From assembly GCF_947255005.1 (NCBI RefSeq), contig NZ_CAMYFI010000001.1, positions 1 to 64,000 on the forward strand: DNA of 64,000 bases, given 5' to 3'. Position 1 is the stretch's first letter, and every line of letters starts with the position of its first letter. The DNA comes from an uncultured Tessaracoccus sp. GTDB taxonomy: Bacteria; Actinomycetota; Actinomycetes; Propionibacteriales; Propionibacteriaceae. The notes beneath the pieces were generated by a model that saw only the letters and a list, made by a program, of their open reading frames with translations, was not told the origin of the DNA and did not search any database. Positions 25,313 to 33,694 of this stretch are shown here, piece by piece. Position numbers and translations under genes: made by a program.

Positions 25313-26604
25313 CCACCACGTCGGTTTCCCCCAACGCGGTCAGCGCAGACACCAACGTCGAATCGGCGGAGAAGCGCCGCCACCGGTTGTCCTCCGGTGC
25401 GCTGATCGCCATCGTCGGGTTGCTTCTGCTGATCGGCGGCGTGACTTCCCGCGGCGTCTCGCAGATCGCGCTATCCGATGTGCTCGACGAGGTGCAGCTG
25501 CCGACGCTGTCCGTCCCGGCCGTGCCGGTGACGGTGTTTTGCGCCGTGGTGATGCTGTTTGTCGGCGCTTTTTTCCTGACGCGGAAGGTCCCTAAGCCCT
25601 GGTCGACGCTGCTCGGCACGCTGGCCGGCATCGCGCTGTTCGTCGGGTTTATCGTCTGGTCGGCTGCGGACGCGCCGCTGCCGTTCACGCTCACGAACCA
25701 GCTCAACGGCACGCTGCAGTACGCCACCCCCATCGTGCTCGGCGCGTTGTGCGGTGTGTTGTCCGAGCGCGCAGGTGTGGTGAACGTCGCCATCGAAGGG
25801 CAGATGCTGACGGCCGCGTTCACCGCGAGTGTCATTGCCGGGCTCACGCAGAATCTGTGGGCGGCCATGTTCGCCGCGGTGCTTGCAGGCGTGCTTTCTG
25901 CGCTGCTACTGGCCCTGTTCACGCTCAAATACCTGGTTGACCACGTGGTGCTCGGCGTGGTGGTGAACCTACTCGCGACGGGCTTCACCGGGTTTATGTA
26001 CGAGCAGCTAGTGAAGGGCTCGTCGAACCTGAACTCCGTCTCCGTCATGATGCCGGTCGAGATCCCGGTGGTCAGCAAGATCCCGTTCCTCGGCCCTATC
26101 CTGTTCGTCCAACGCCCGCTCACGTACATCGCGGTGATCGCGGTGGTGTTCGTGTGGTTCATGCTCTACAAAACGAAGTGGGGGCTGCGTGTGCGTGCGG
26201 TGGGTGAACACCCGCACGCAGCGGACACTGTCGGCATCGACGTCATCCGCACCAAGTTCCAATCCGTGGTGCTCGGCGGCGTCTTTGCGGGCTTTGGCGG
26301 TGCGTTCTTCACGATTGGTAGCTCGGGCGCGTTCCAGACGACGGGCGTCACCGCTGGCAACGGTTTCATCGCGCTCGCAGCGGTGATTATGGGGCGATGG
26401 CACCCGGTGCTGGCGGCCTGCATGGCGTTGTTCTTCGGCTTCTCGAGGCAGCTCGCGCAGACGCTGAGCCCGTTGAATACCCCCATGCCGGGCGACTTCC
26501 TCTCCGCACTGCCGTACCTCATCACGATCGTCGCCGTTGCCGGGCTGATCGGCCGGGTGCGGCCTCCTGCCGCCGACGGCGAGCACTATGAGAAGAGCCA
26601 CTGA
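25309..26604 (+). CDS. Nucleoside ABC importer permease 2
   Basis: A 431-residue second permease of the same family. Typical stretches are IVLGALCGVLSERAGVVNVA and LRVRAVGEHPHAADTVGID. The N-terminus carries two extra membrane helices before the conserved core. ATGA overlap upstream and a one-base TGATG overlap with cdd downstream show tight coupling. Confidence 0.92.
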   Translation: MTTTSVSPNAVSADTNVESAEKRRHRLSSGALIAIVGLLLLIGGVTSRGVSQIALSDVLDEVQLPTLSVPAVPVTVFCAVVMLFVGAFFLTRKVPKPWSTLLGTLAGIALFVGFIVWSAADAPLPFTLTNQLNGTLQYATPIVLGALCGVLSERAGVVNVAIEGQMLTAAFTASVIAGLTQNLWAAMFAAVLAGVLSALLLALFTLKYLVDHVVLGVVVNLLATGFTGFMYEQLVKGSSNLNSVSVMMPVEIPVVSKIPFLGPILFVQRPLTYIAVIAVVFVWFMLYKTKWGLRVRAVGEHPHAADTVGIDVIRTKFQSVVLGGVFAGFGGAFFTIGSSGAFQTTGVTAGNGFIALAAVIMGRWHPVLAACMALFFGFSRQLAQTLSPLNTPMPGDFLSALPYLITIVAVAGLIGRVRPPAADGEHYEKSH

Positions 26605-26999
26605 TGATCGACTGGGATACCCTTCTCGCCGAGGCCAAACGCATGACGAAATTCTCGTACGTGCCCTATTCCGAGTACCCAGTGGGAGCGGCGGCGTTCG
26701 TCGACGATGGCCGCATGGTCTCGGGGTGCAACGTGGAAAACGCTAGCCTGGGCATGACGCTTTGCGCTGAGTGTGGTTTGATCTCTGAGCTGTGGAAGTC
26801 GGGTGGCGGCAAGCTCGTCGCGTTCCTCTGCGTCAACAAGCTGGGCGAACTCATCATGCCGTGCGGCCGTTGTCGTCAGCTGCTCCACGAGCATGCGGGG
26901 GAGGGCCTCGTCGTGCGCACGCCAGAAGGCGATCTCCCTTGGGTGCAGGTGCTGCCGCAGGGGTTTGGGCCGAACGACCTCGAGCGAGTGCGTAGCTAG
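26604..26999 (+). CDS. cdd: Cytidine deaminase
   Basis: Deaminates cytidine and deoxycytidine to uridine forms. The 131-residue protein is the small homotetrameric type. The zinc site is complete: CAE in MTLCAECGLI and PCGRC in LIMPCGRCRQLL. NVENAS is the substrate-binding signature. As the last gene of the importer operon, it would process nucleosides as they enter. Confidence 0.95.
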   Translation: MIDWDTLLAEAKRMTKFSYVPYSEYPVGAAAFVDDGRMVSGCNVENASLGMTLCAECGLISELWKSGGGKLVAFLCVNKLGELIMPCGRCRQLLHEHAGEGLVVRTPEGDLPWVQVLPQGFGPNDLERVRS

Positions 27000-27042
27000 G
27001 AGACCCTGCCGCTCGACATATCGGTTTGACCTCCTGGCGTCG

Positions 27043-27058
27043 TATAATGCCCCCTATG
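27043..27058 (+). promoter_or_regulatory. Consensus -10 box and leaderless start of the T7SS-like cluster
   Basis: A perfect TATAAT lies at 27043-27048, followed by 7 nt and ATG at 27056. TTGACC at 27026-27031 is only 11 bp from the -10, too close to be its -35. Confidence 0.6.
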
Positions 27059-27355
27059 GATTTCCGAGTGGATTGGTCGGTGCTGAGTGAGGCCAGGGGA
27101 CGCCTTGAAACGATTTCCAACGTCGCGTCGTCGGCATCTCAGACGATGCGCATCCACCGTGTCTCGGATGCTCTCCCCGGTTCTATGAGCGCGGGACGTG
27201 CCGCGTCCCTCGACTCGGAGTTCCAGACTTCTTCCCGACAGATCGTCAGTCAGCTCGAGACGCACGCCCAAGCAATGGGGGAGACCGCCAGCGCGTATGA
27301 GCAGTGTGAGCAGCGGGCGTGTCAAGAGGTTGAGTCATTCTTTGGGGGCATCTGA
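27056..27355 (+). CDS. Small helical protein, ESX/WXG100-like candidate
   Basis: A 99-residue all-helical, hydrophilic protein without a signal peptide, in the size range of WXG100 proteins secreted by type VII systems. It begins MDFRVDWSVLSEARGRLETI and has a long helical centre rich in Ser, Gln and Ala. It has no clear WxG turn, so the assignment rests on size, helicity and context. The next gene, whose product does begin with a WxG helical hairpin, overlaps by one base (TGATG). It could be the effector's co-secreted partner or a chaperone. Confidence 0.55.
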   Translation: MDFRVDWSVLSEARGRLETISNVASSASQTMRIHRVSDALPGSMSAGRAASLDSEFQTSSRQIVSQLETHAQAMGETASAYEQCEQRACQEVESFFGGI

Positions 27356-28992
27356 TGCAGTGGGGTGACGGACTCCGGGCGCAACCCAGCGAGCTGTCGG
27401 CGCAAGCTGCCGACCTCCGCTCCACATCGAGAACGCTCGGTGAGGTGAGCGACGGGCTACGTTCCCTCGACGTAGGTCAATGGCAGGGCCGTGCCGCGGA
27501 GGCTGAACATAAGCGACGAGAACGCCAATGCGAAGCGATCGACAGACAGATCAAACAACTGGATCCGATCGCCGAGGCACTGGAGACAGCAGCATCGTCG
27601 TTGAGCGATATCCAGGATGCTCAACGCCGCACAGTCGACAAAGCCCACCGGTGGCAGTTCGAGATCGGAGACTGGGGGTGGATCACCGACGTCGCAGGGT
27701 TCAATATCGATCCCCGGCGCCCGTTCGTGCGTGCTGGTCTCGCCGCGTCAGTAGTGTCGCTCACGTTCCGGCTGAATACGACCGATGGCAAGTTGGCGGC
27801 CAAGCTGTTGTGGCAGGACGGGCTGGGTGATCTCCGCGAACTGGGTGCGGGGATTCGCGATGGCGTGGAAGACGCCATCGACTGGACGGGGGATCGCATT
27901 GAAGACGGGCTCTCCTGGGCATCCGATCAGTGGGATGAGCACGTCCAGCCACGTATCGATGCTGCTGGCGCGGCTTGGGACCGGCTGAAGGATGGCATCG
28001 ACAATCCTCCCCAGTGGTTTACGGATTGGGTTGAGGACGGAAAGCCCCCGTACATCTCGCAGGTGGGTGGCGAAGCCATCACCGTAGCGGCACGCGGAAT
28101 TGGTGTCATCGCTAACGCGATTACGGGTGAAGACCAGCACATTGCCGACGACGGACTGCCATGGACAGGTGATACGCGAGTGGCCGGAAAGGGCGAAATC
28201 GCCGGCATCAATGACCTCATGGACATCACTATGGATGCCTATAACCGGGGGGACGCTGATCGCAACTCGGTGACCGTGACGGCCGTGGTCGGCGCGGATG
28301 GCCAGGTTCGATACATTGCATCGATTCCAGGCACCGCGGAAAAGATGTTTACCAAGGCTGGTTGGGGAGGCGCGCCGTCGGGCCTGGACTGGTCCGCCAA
28401 CTTCGCCCACATTGGGGAAGGACCGACTGCTGCGACGCAGGGTGCCGCCGACGCGGTCCAGCAAGCCATCCAGCAAGACATCGAGTACCGCCGCCAGCGC
28501 GGCTTGCCGGTGCCCGAGGGCAAGCCGGAACTCCTGCTCACTGGCCACTCGCAGGGCGGCATCATCGCTGGTCAGATGATCACTTCGTCGCATTATCTGG
28601 ATGGCTATGACGTGAAAGGCATCGTGAGTGCTGGATCGCCCACGGAGACCCTCAACATGGACCGCAGCGTGCCCGTCACTAATTTCCAGACGCAGTACGA
28701 TCCGATCCCGAGAGCCGATCTCGACGGCAGGCGCGTCAACGGCTCGGTCGATCCCACATCGAACGTTACGAACATCACCATGCCCCATTCGGGCCAGAAT
28801 GGGCCGGGCGACTACTTGCCGACGTACACTCACCAACAGACCACCTATCAGCAAGATATTGCGACTCTCAGCAGCGGCCAGGGAAGTCCTGAGAATGTGG
28901 CGGCAGTGCGTCAACTCGATGAGCAATACCGCCACTTTCTGCACGGGGACACGACGACCTACAAGACGCAGTTCGGACGGGAGTACCGTTGA
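27355..28992 (+). CDS. WxG-headed alpha/beta-hydrolase, predicted type VII secretion effector
   Basis: A 545-residue protein with no signal peptide. The first ~100 residues form a helical hairpin with a central W43-Q-G45 turn, as in WXG100/LXG N-domains that direct type VII export. The middle is Trp- and Asp-rich. The C-terminal part looks like a lipase: the nucleophile elbow GHSQGG places Ser399. Asp449 (in QTQYDPIPRAD) and His478 (in MPHSG) complete a plausible triad in the class-3 lipase order. All three residues are inferred from pattern only. The gene is coupled by one-base overlaps to both neighbours. An esterase or phospholipase toxin is the best guess. Confidence 0.65.
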   Translation: MQWGDGLRAQPSELSAQAADLRSTSRTLGEVSDGLRSLDVGQWQGRAAEAEHKRRERQCEAIDRQIKQLDPIAEALETAASSLSDIQDAQRRTVDKAHRWQFEIGDWGWITDVAGFNIDPRRPFVRAGLAASVVSLTFRLNTTDGKLAAKLLWQDGLGDLRELGAGIRDGVEDAIDWTGDRIEDGLSWASDQWDEHVQPRIDAAGAAWDRLKDGIDNPPQWFTDWVEDGKPPYISQVGGEAITVAARGIGVIANAITGEDQHIADDGLPWTGDTRVAGKGEIAGINDLMDITMDAYNRGDADRNSVTVTAVVGADGQVRYIASIPGTAEKMFTKAGWGGAPSGLDWSANFAHIGEGPTAATQGAADAVQQAIQQDIEYRRQRGLPVPEGKPELLLTGHSQGGIIAGQMITSSHYLDGYDVKGIVSAGSPTETLNMDRSVPVTNFQTQYDPIPRADLDGRRVNGSVDPTSNVTNITMPHSGQNGPGDYLPTYTHQQTTYQQDIATLSSGQGSPENVAAVRQLDEQYRHFLHGDTTTYKTQFGREYR

Positions 28993-29774
28993 TGACCTCC
29001 ACGATGCACACCGAGGGGCCGCTGCGCGTCGGGTTGGTCGGTCAGCAGGCTTGGGCAAGCGCAACCGAACTCATCACGGGCCCAGAGCTGCCGCATGTCG
29101 ACGAGGACCTGCGCGATGATTGGGCGGCCGCCGGCATAGAAACCCCAGCCGGCCTCGACCCCCAGTGGGGGATCGCTCTGGAACTCACCCGCACCGCGAA
29201 GATCGCTCTCCAGCTGGTGTCGCAGTACGCAGATGTCGTGTTCGAATCATCCCTGCTCGTTGGCAACCAGGACTGCGTCGCTATCACTCAGCGGTGCAAA
29301 GTTGAGGATGGGCCGGATGGGCCGGAGGTTGTCGGCGCGCATCCCATGATCGAGGTCGCCTTGGCCCCCACCGCCCAGATATGGAGCCTCATTCGTCGCG
29401 TACTGCCGCCGCTCGACGACGCCCGTGCGACGCCGATCCGTCCCGGTGCGGGATATGAGCCCATCGTTGTTGTGCTCGAGAATGTCCCGGATTCCCTACG
29501 AGACGATCCTTCGGCCTTGCTTCGCAGGGTTCCTGATATGCCGGATCTTCCCGACGATGCTCGTGATGCACTGCACCCCGAGGCGAGTGTATTTGCGATT
29601 GGTATGGCAGAGTTCCCCGACGGCACCCATCACTTCAACGACGCGTGGTCCATTGGAGCACGCGGCCTTTACCATATGGTGCCCGGCCAGCCGGGAATCG
29701 TTCGCGTACCTGCTGGCCATCTTGGCGGGAGCCTCATCCATCAGTTGGCTGATTTGACGAATGGACGGGCATGA
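28992..29774 (+). CDS. EspG-like secretion chaperone candidate
   Basis: A 260-residue soluble protein not recognised with certainty. Its layout recalls the ESX chaperone EspG. An early helix-strand region (ALELTRTAKIALQLVSQYAD) is followed by a strand pair and the motif VALAPTAQIWSLIRRVLPP. The C-terminal region resembles the EspG end (GARGLYHMV, then VRVPAGHLGGSLIHQLADL). EspG proteins bind type VII substrates before export, which would fit the neighbouring effector. An immunity role is the alternative. Start ATG 28992 overlaps the hydrolase stop; the next gene overlaps its end (ATGA). Confidence 0.4.
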   Translation: MTSTMHTEGPLRVGLVGQQAWASATELITGPELPHVDEDLRDDWAAAGIETPAGLDPQWGIALELTRTAKIALQLVSQYADVVFESSLLVGNQDCVAITQRCKVEDGPDGPEVVGAHPMIEVALAPTAQIWSLIRRVLPPLDDARATPIRPGAGYEPIVVVLENVPDSLRDDPSALLRRVPDMPDLPDDARDALHPEASVFAIGMAEFPDGTHHFNDAWSIGARGLYHMVPGQPGIVRVPAGHLGGSLIHQLADLTNGRA

Positions 29775-30223
29775 ACGCCGTCGCGCGACGTTGGGTCATA
29801 CTGGCTGCGACAGGAGGTGTACTCACCATGGGACTCTCTGGCTGTAGTGGCAGCCGCGAAACGGAACCTGACGAGACCGACTTGAATCAGCAACTCGTCG
29901 ACGCTATCGAGCGAATCAACGGAGTTACTGCAACGAGCGAGTTCACCTACACGCTCGTGGGAATGTTTTTCTCGAAGAACGGATGGATCTCGGGCCGCGT
30001 CGATACCGACGCTACGTCTCGCGATGAGCTCCGCAGCATACTCGACGAGGTGGGGCGAGCTATCGTCGAGGTGCACCGAGGCAACTACCGCAACATTGAG
30101 CGGGTGACGATTGACGTCGTGGCAGCAGATCAGAAGCAGTCTCTCCGGTTTAAGGACGTCATTGACAAAGCCGTTGTGAGCGTGGATGACATCGCCGATT
30201 TCTACGGCATTCCCCGGCATTGA
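29771..30223 (+). CDS. Lipoprotein, possible immunity or accessory protein
   Basis: A 150-residue protein with a signal peptide and the lipobox GLSGC (Cys25), so it is expected on the outer face of the membrane. The mature part is small, mixed alpha/beta (TATSEFTYTLVGMFFSKNGW), and resembles nothing I can name. It is the last of four overlapping genes. An exported lipoprotein next to a predicted secreted hydrolase would be in the right place to protect the cell envelope. This is inferred from position alone. Confidence 0.6.
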   Translation: MNAVARRWVILAATGGVLTMGLSGCSGSRETEPDETDLNQQLVDAIERINGVTATSEFTYTLVGMFFSKNGWISGRVDTDATSRDELRSILDEVGRAIVEVHRGNYRNIERVTIDVVAADQKQSLRFKDVIDKAVVSVDDIADFYGIPRH

Positions 30224-30278
30224 TGCGTTGCAGGCTCACCCGCAGGTAACGCGTGTCGACGTTGTCGGAGCGCAGGGC

Positions 30279-30294
30279 TAGGCTGACGCGTATG
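30279..30294 (+). promoter_or_regulatory. -10 box and leaderless start of add
   Basis: TAGGCT, 7 nt, then ATG at 30292. No ribosome site. Confidence 0.55.
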
Positions 30295-31353
30295 GACATG
30301 GAACAGTTGAAGGCCTTGCCGAAGGTGGCCCTGCACGAGCACCTCGACGGTGGGCTGCGAGGGCAGACCGTCATTGATCACCTCGGCGACATCGGTCACG
30401 AGGTGCCCTGCCTGGATGCCGACACCCTGGAAGGTTGGTTCTTCGAGCAAGCCGACTCGGGCTCGCTCACGTCCTACCTGCAAACGTTCGACTACACCGT
30501 CGCGGCCATGCGCAACCGCGAGCACCTCATGCGTGTTGCGAAGGAGGCCGTCGAAGACCTGGCCGCCGACGGCGTCGCCTACGCAGAGCTACGGTGGGCG
30601 CCCGAGCAGCACGTCACACGCGGTCTCACGGTCGAGCAGGCGGTCGAAGCCGTGCGCGACGGCATCGCCGACGGCGTCGCAGCGGCGCAGGCCGACGGGC
30701 GCCCGATCACCGCGCGACAGATCCTCACCTCGATGCGCCACGGTGAACCGACGTGCGACATCGCGCAGCTCGCCCTCGACTTCCGCGACGATTCCGTCGC
30801 TGGCTTCGACATCGCAGGCGCGGAGGACGGCTTCCCCTGCACTCGCTTCGCAAAGGCCTTCGAGCACCTGCGTCGCAACAACTTTCCGTTCACGATTCAC
30901 GCCGGTGAGGCGGTCGGCTCGAAGTCTGTGTTCGAGGCGATTCAGGTGTGCGGGGCGCGCCGGATCGGCCACGGTGTGCGCATCGTCGAAGACATCGACC
31001 TCACCGGCGAGCAGCCCGCGCTGGGGCGCCTCGCGCAGTACGTGCTCGACCAGCAAATCATGCTCGAGGTGTGCCCGACGTCGAACCTGCAAACAGGTAT
31101 CGCAGATTCCATCGAACAGCACCCCGTCGGGCTGCTGTTCGACCTGGGCTTCAACATCTCCATCAACTGCGACAACCGCCTGATGTCCGGCACCTCCATG
31201 AGCCGCGAGTTCGCCCGCGTCTCCGAGGCCTTCGGCTGGGGCGTGGATGACTTCGAGCGCATCACCGTCGATGCGCTTCAGGCGTCGTTCCTGCACCACG
31301 ACGAGAAGCTCGACCTGCTCGAGCGCGTCATCCTGCCTGGCTATGGCCACTGA
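30292..31353 (+). CDS. add: Adenosine deaminase
   Basis: Zn-dependent deamination of adenosine and deoxyadenosine to inosine forms. At 353 residues it has the normal length. Metal and catalytic motifs are visible: HEHLDGGL near the start, FTIHAGEAVGS (His and the catalytic Glu), RIGHGVRI, and the Asp-containing SINCDNRLMSGTS. It belongs with the nucleoside importer and cdd 4-9 kb upstream in function, though it has its own promoter. Overlaps rnhA by 11 bp. Confidence 0.95.
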   Translation: MDMEQLKALPKVALHEHLDGGLRGQTVIDHLGDIGHEVPCLDADTLEGWFFEQADSGSLTSYLQTFDYTVAAMRNREHLMRVAKEAVEDLAADGVAYAELRWAPEQHVTRGLTVEQAVEAVRDGIADGVAAAQADGRPITARQILTSMRHGEPTCDIAQLALDFRDDSVAGFDIAGAEDGFPCTRFAKAFEHLRRNNFPFTIHAGEAVGSKSVFEAIQVCGARRIGHGVRIVEDIDLTGEQPALGRLAQYVLDQQIMLEVCPTSNLQTGIADSIEQHPVGLLFDLGFNISINCDNRLMSGTSMSREFARVSEAFGWGVDDFERITVDALQASFLHHDEKLDLLERVILPGYGH

Positions 31354-32245
31354 CGAACTGGTGGCGGCGGCCGACGGGTCGTCGCTCAGCAATCCGGGAC
31401 CGGCCGGCTGGGCCTGGTACATCGATGACACCTGCTGGGCGGCTGGTGGCTGGGAGCGCGGCACGAACAACATGGGTGAGCTCATGGCGGTGCTGCAATT
31501 GCTGCAATCCACCGCGAACAGCCCGCGCCCACTGAAGGTGCTGTGCGACTCGCAGTACGTCATCAACTCGATCACGAAATGGATGGCAGGTTGGAAGCGT
31601 AAAGGGTGGAAGAAAGCCGACGGCAAACCCGTCCAAAACGTTGAGCTCATGAAGGCCATCGACGAGGCCATGCGAGGCCGCAGCGTGTCGTTCGAGTGGG
31701 TGAAGGGGCACGCGGGGCATCGCCTCAACGAGGCCGCCGACGCCCGAGCTCGTGCCGTTGCCGAAGCGTTCCAATCCGGCCGTCGCCCAGACGTCGGGCC
31801 AGGCTTCGACGGCGCTCCCGCCTGCAGCTCGGAGTCGGCCTTCGAAGTTGGGCAGTGTGAGGAAGAACCCGACTTGCTCACCGTCGCGGCGGAAACGGCG
31901 CCCACGAACCGCACGCCTGGCACGGCATCGTCCAGAATCAAGGGCGAGCTGTTAGCGCTCACCAAGAAGCTCGTCTCCGACGAAGTGCGCACCGACGAGA
32001 CCAAACTGAGCAAGTTGCTGCACCCCGACGTGATCTCGCACTCGGCAGATGGACAGGTCGTCGACGCAACGTATGGCGCCTGGAAACCGCTCGATGACAA
32101 GGGCTTCGAGGTGCTCGGCATCGATCAGTACGCCGACGGCGTGGTGGGCATGCGCTGGCAGCAGCGCACCAAACTGCGATTCAACCTGTGGCAGCGCACG
32201 GGCGGCGGCTGGAAGCTGCGCTTCGCGCAGGTCACGAAGCGCTGA
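31343..32245 (+). CDS. rnhA: Ribonuclease HI with C-terminal NTF2-like extension
   Basis: Cleaves RNA in RNA-DNA hybrids. Residues 1-140 are a standard RNase HI domain. The catalytic residues D11 (AADGSS), E46 (NNMGELMA), D69 (LCDSQYV) and D133 (NEAADAR), and H123 in VKGHAGH, are all present, as is the basic handle (GWKRKGWKKADGKPVQNV). A 75-residue linker is followed by about 90 residues (LLALTKKLVSDEVRTDETKL to the end). These resemble an NTF2/DUF4440-type domain and are not part of normal RNase HI. The gene begins inside the end of add. Confidence 0.9.
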   Translation: MATDELVAAADGSSLSNPGPAGWAWYIDDTCWAAGGWERGTNNMGELMAVLQLLQSTANSPRPLKVLCDSQYVINSITKWMAGWKRKGWKKADGKPVQNVELMKAIDEAMRGRSVSFEWVKGHAGHRLNEAADARARAVAEAFQSGRRPDVGPGFDGAPACSSESAFEVGQCEEEPDLLTVAAETAPTNRTPGTASSRIKGELLALTKKLVSDEVRTDETKLSKLLHPDVISHSADGQVVDATYGAWKPLDDKGFEVLGIDQYADGVVGMRWQQRTKLRFNLWQRTGGGWKLRFAQVTKR

Positions 32246-32250
32246 CAGCG

Positions 32251-32276
32251 GCTCAGCGGTGCGTCCACCGCTGAGC
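32251..32276. terminator. Hairpin between convergent rnhA and membrane-protein gene
   Basis: An 11-bp perfect stem (GCTCAGCGGTG / CACCGCTGAGC) with a 4-nt loop, overlapping the last codons of the minus-strand gene. No T-run follows, so terminator function is a guess. Confidence 0.45.
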
Positions 32277-32705
32277 GGCTGAGATGGGCCGAGCAGGCCC
32301 GGCGCGCGTCACGAGCGTGAGATAGACCGTCGCAACGACGGCGATCCACCCCGCCATGACGGCCGGAATCAGGAAGATCCCGGCCATGTCGGCCAGCGTG
32401 TAGTGCTCCTGCTGTTCCGGGGCACCGAGAAAGTACGTCACCTGATAGGCGACAATCCCGCCGATGATGCCGATCACGAACATCGTGATCGTCCATATTG
32501 TGCCGAAGCGCGGATCACGCTTCGGGTGCTCGAGAGAAATCAACAGCCCAGCCAACCAGATGACACCGCCGGCGATCCCTGCTCCGAGGAGATGACCTTT
32601 CGCCAGGAGCTGTTGCAGCCCCCACTCAACGCCGAACAGCAACGTGAACGCCAGGCCCACCCACACAGCGACGAGCAACACCAGCAGTCGAACGATGTGT
32701 CGCAT
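32253..32705 (-). CDS. Membrane protein, function unknown
   Basis: A 150-residue protein with four hydrophobic helices (LLVLLVAVWVGLAFTLLFGV first; VMAGWIAVVATVYLTLV last) and a charged loop SLEHPKRDPRFGTIW. No family recognised. Start set at ATG 32705, which lies 7 nt after TATGCT on the minus strand. An in-frame ATG four codons earlier (32717) falls inside that box. Divergent from purC with a 116-bp shared promoter region. Confidence 0.6.
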   Translation of the reverse strand: MRHIVRLLVLLVAVWVGLAFTLLFGVEWGLQQLLAKGHLLGAGIAGGVIWLAGLLISLEHPKRDPRFGTIWTITMFVIGIIGGIVAYQVTYFLGAPEQQEHYTLADMAGIFLIPAVMAGWIAVVATVYLTLVTRAGPARPISAAQRWTHR

Positions 32706-32718
32706 ACCTTCGAGCATA
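32703..32718 (-). promoter_or_regulatory. -10 box and leaderless start of the membrane protein gene
   Basis: On the minus strand TATGCT is followed by 7 nt and ATG at 32705. Confidence 0.45.
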
Positions 32719-32808
32719 TGGGCAACCTGGGTTCAGGAGCCGCATCCCCGTCTTCCGCGCCTGGCAACGCGAGCTGCCCTTTCCCGCACCCCAAGCGCCT
32801 GCAGCGAC

Positions 32809-32824
32809 TAGCATCACGAGTGTG
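32809..32824 (+). promoter_or_regulatory. -10 box and leaderless start of purC
   Basis: TAGCAT, 7 nt, then GTG at 32822. No ribosome site. Confidence 0.55.
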
Positions 32825-33688
32825 AACCAGTTCCAGGAAACACTTGGCTTGCCCCTTCGCCACGCGGGAAAGGTTCGTGAGCTGTACGACATCCATGTCG
32901 ACGGGCGCCCCTGCGTGCTGATGGTAGCCACCGACAACATCTCGGCCTTCGATCACATCCTGCCCACCCTCATCCCCAACAAAGGCGCCGTGCTGACGAA
33001 GCTCAGCTCGTGGTGGTTCAAGCAGCTCCCCGACGTTGCAAACCACCTTGTCACCGATGAGGTTCCCGACGAAGTTGCGGGCCGAGCGGTGATCGTCGAG
33101 CGCCTCGACATGGTGCCGGTCGAGTGTGTTGCCCGCGGCTACCTGACTGGATCTGGCTGGGCGGAGTACCAGGCGTCTGGCACCGTGTGCGGCATCCAGC
33201 TGCCCGACGGTCTGCGCGACGGCGACAAGCTGCCGGCCCCCATCTTCACGCCCGCGATCAAAGCCGAACTGGGTGACCACGACGAGAACGTCGACTTCGC
33301 CACCATCGCCCGTCTGCACGGGGAAGAGCTCGCCAACTCGCTGCGCGAGGCCACCTTGGACATCTATGCACGCGCAGCCGACATCGCCGCTCAGCGCGGT
33401 ATCATCCTCGCCGACACGAAGCTTGAGTTCGGGCTCCGCGACGGCCAACTCGTGCTCGCCGACGAGGTGCTCACCCCGGATTCATCGCGTTTCTGGGACG
33501 CGCATGCCTGGAAGCCTGGCGCGTCGCTGCCCAACTTTGACAAGCAGTTCGTTCGTGACTGGCTGACGCACGAATCCGACTGGGACCGCGTCTCCGAGCC
33601 TCCGGCTCTGCCCGACGACGTGGTCGACGCCACGCGTGAACGCTACTTGGAGGCCTACCGGAGGATCACGGGAAGCGAGTTCGTCTGA
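32822..33688 (+). CDS. purC: SAICAR synthetase
   Basis: Joins CAIR and aspartate to SAICAR in purine synthesis. The 288-residue protein starts LGLPLRHAGKVRELYDI (KVR..Y nucleotide motif). It carries VVECVARGYLTGSGW-type substrate motifs (here PVECVARGYLTGSGWAEY) and DTKLEFGL near the end. Starts with GTG at 32822. It stands alone, with the kinase of the sugar locus convergent 6 bp after its stop. Confidence 0.96.
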   Translation: MNQFQETLGLPLRHAGKVRELYDIHVDGRPCVLMVATDNISAFDHILPTLIPNKGAVLTKLSSWWFKQLPDVANHLVTDEVPDEVAGRAVIVERLDMVPVECVARGYLTGSGWAEYQASGTVCGIQLPDGLRDGDKLPAPIFTPAIKAELGDHDENVDFATIARLHGEELANSLREATLDIYARAADIAAQRGIILADTKLEFGLRDGQLVLADEVLTPDSSRFWDAHAWKPGASLPNFDKQFVRDWLTHESDWDRVSEPPALPDDVVDATRERYLEAYRRITGSEFV

Positions 33689-33694
33689 ACCCGT

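Noticed and set aside
27026..27048. TTGACC as the -35 partner of TATAAT
   Set aside because: The gap is 11 bp, far from the 16-19 bp needed.
27748..29064. 438-residue open frame antisense to the predicted effector gene
   Set aside because: It crosses a coupled gene junction on the other strand and has low-complexity composition.
30589..32121. 510-residue open frame antisense to add and rnhA
   Set aside because: Both plus-strand genes are intact with all catalytic residues, and the antisense product shows no domain.
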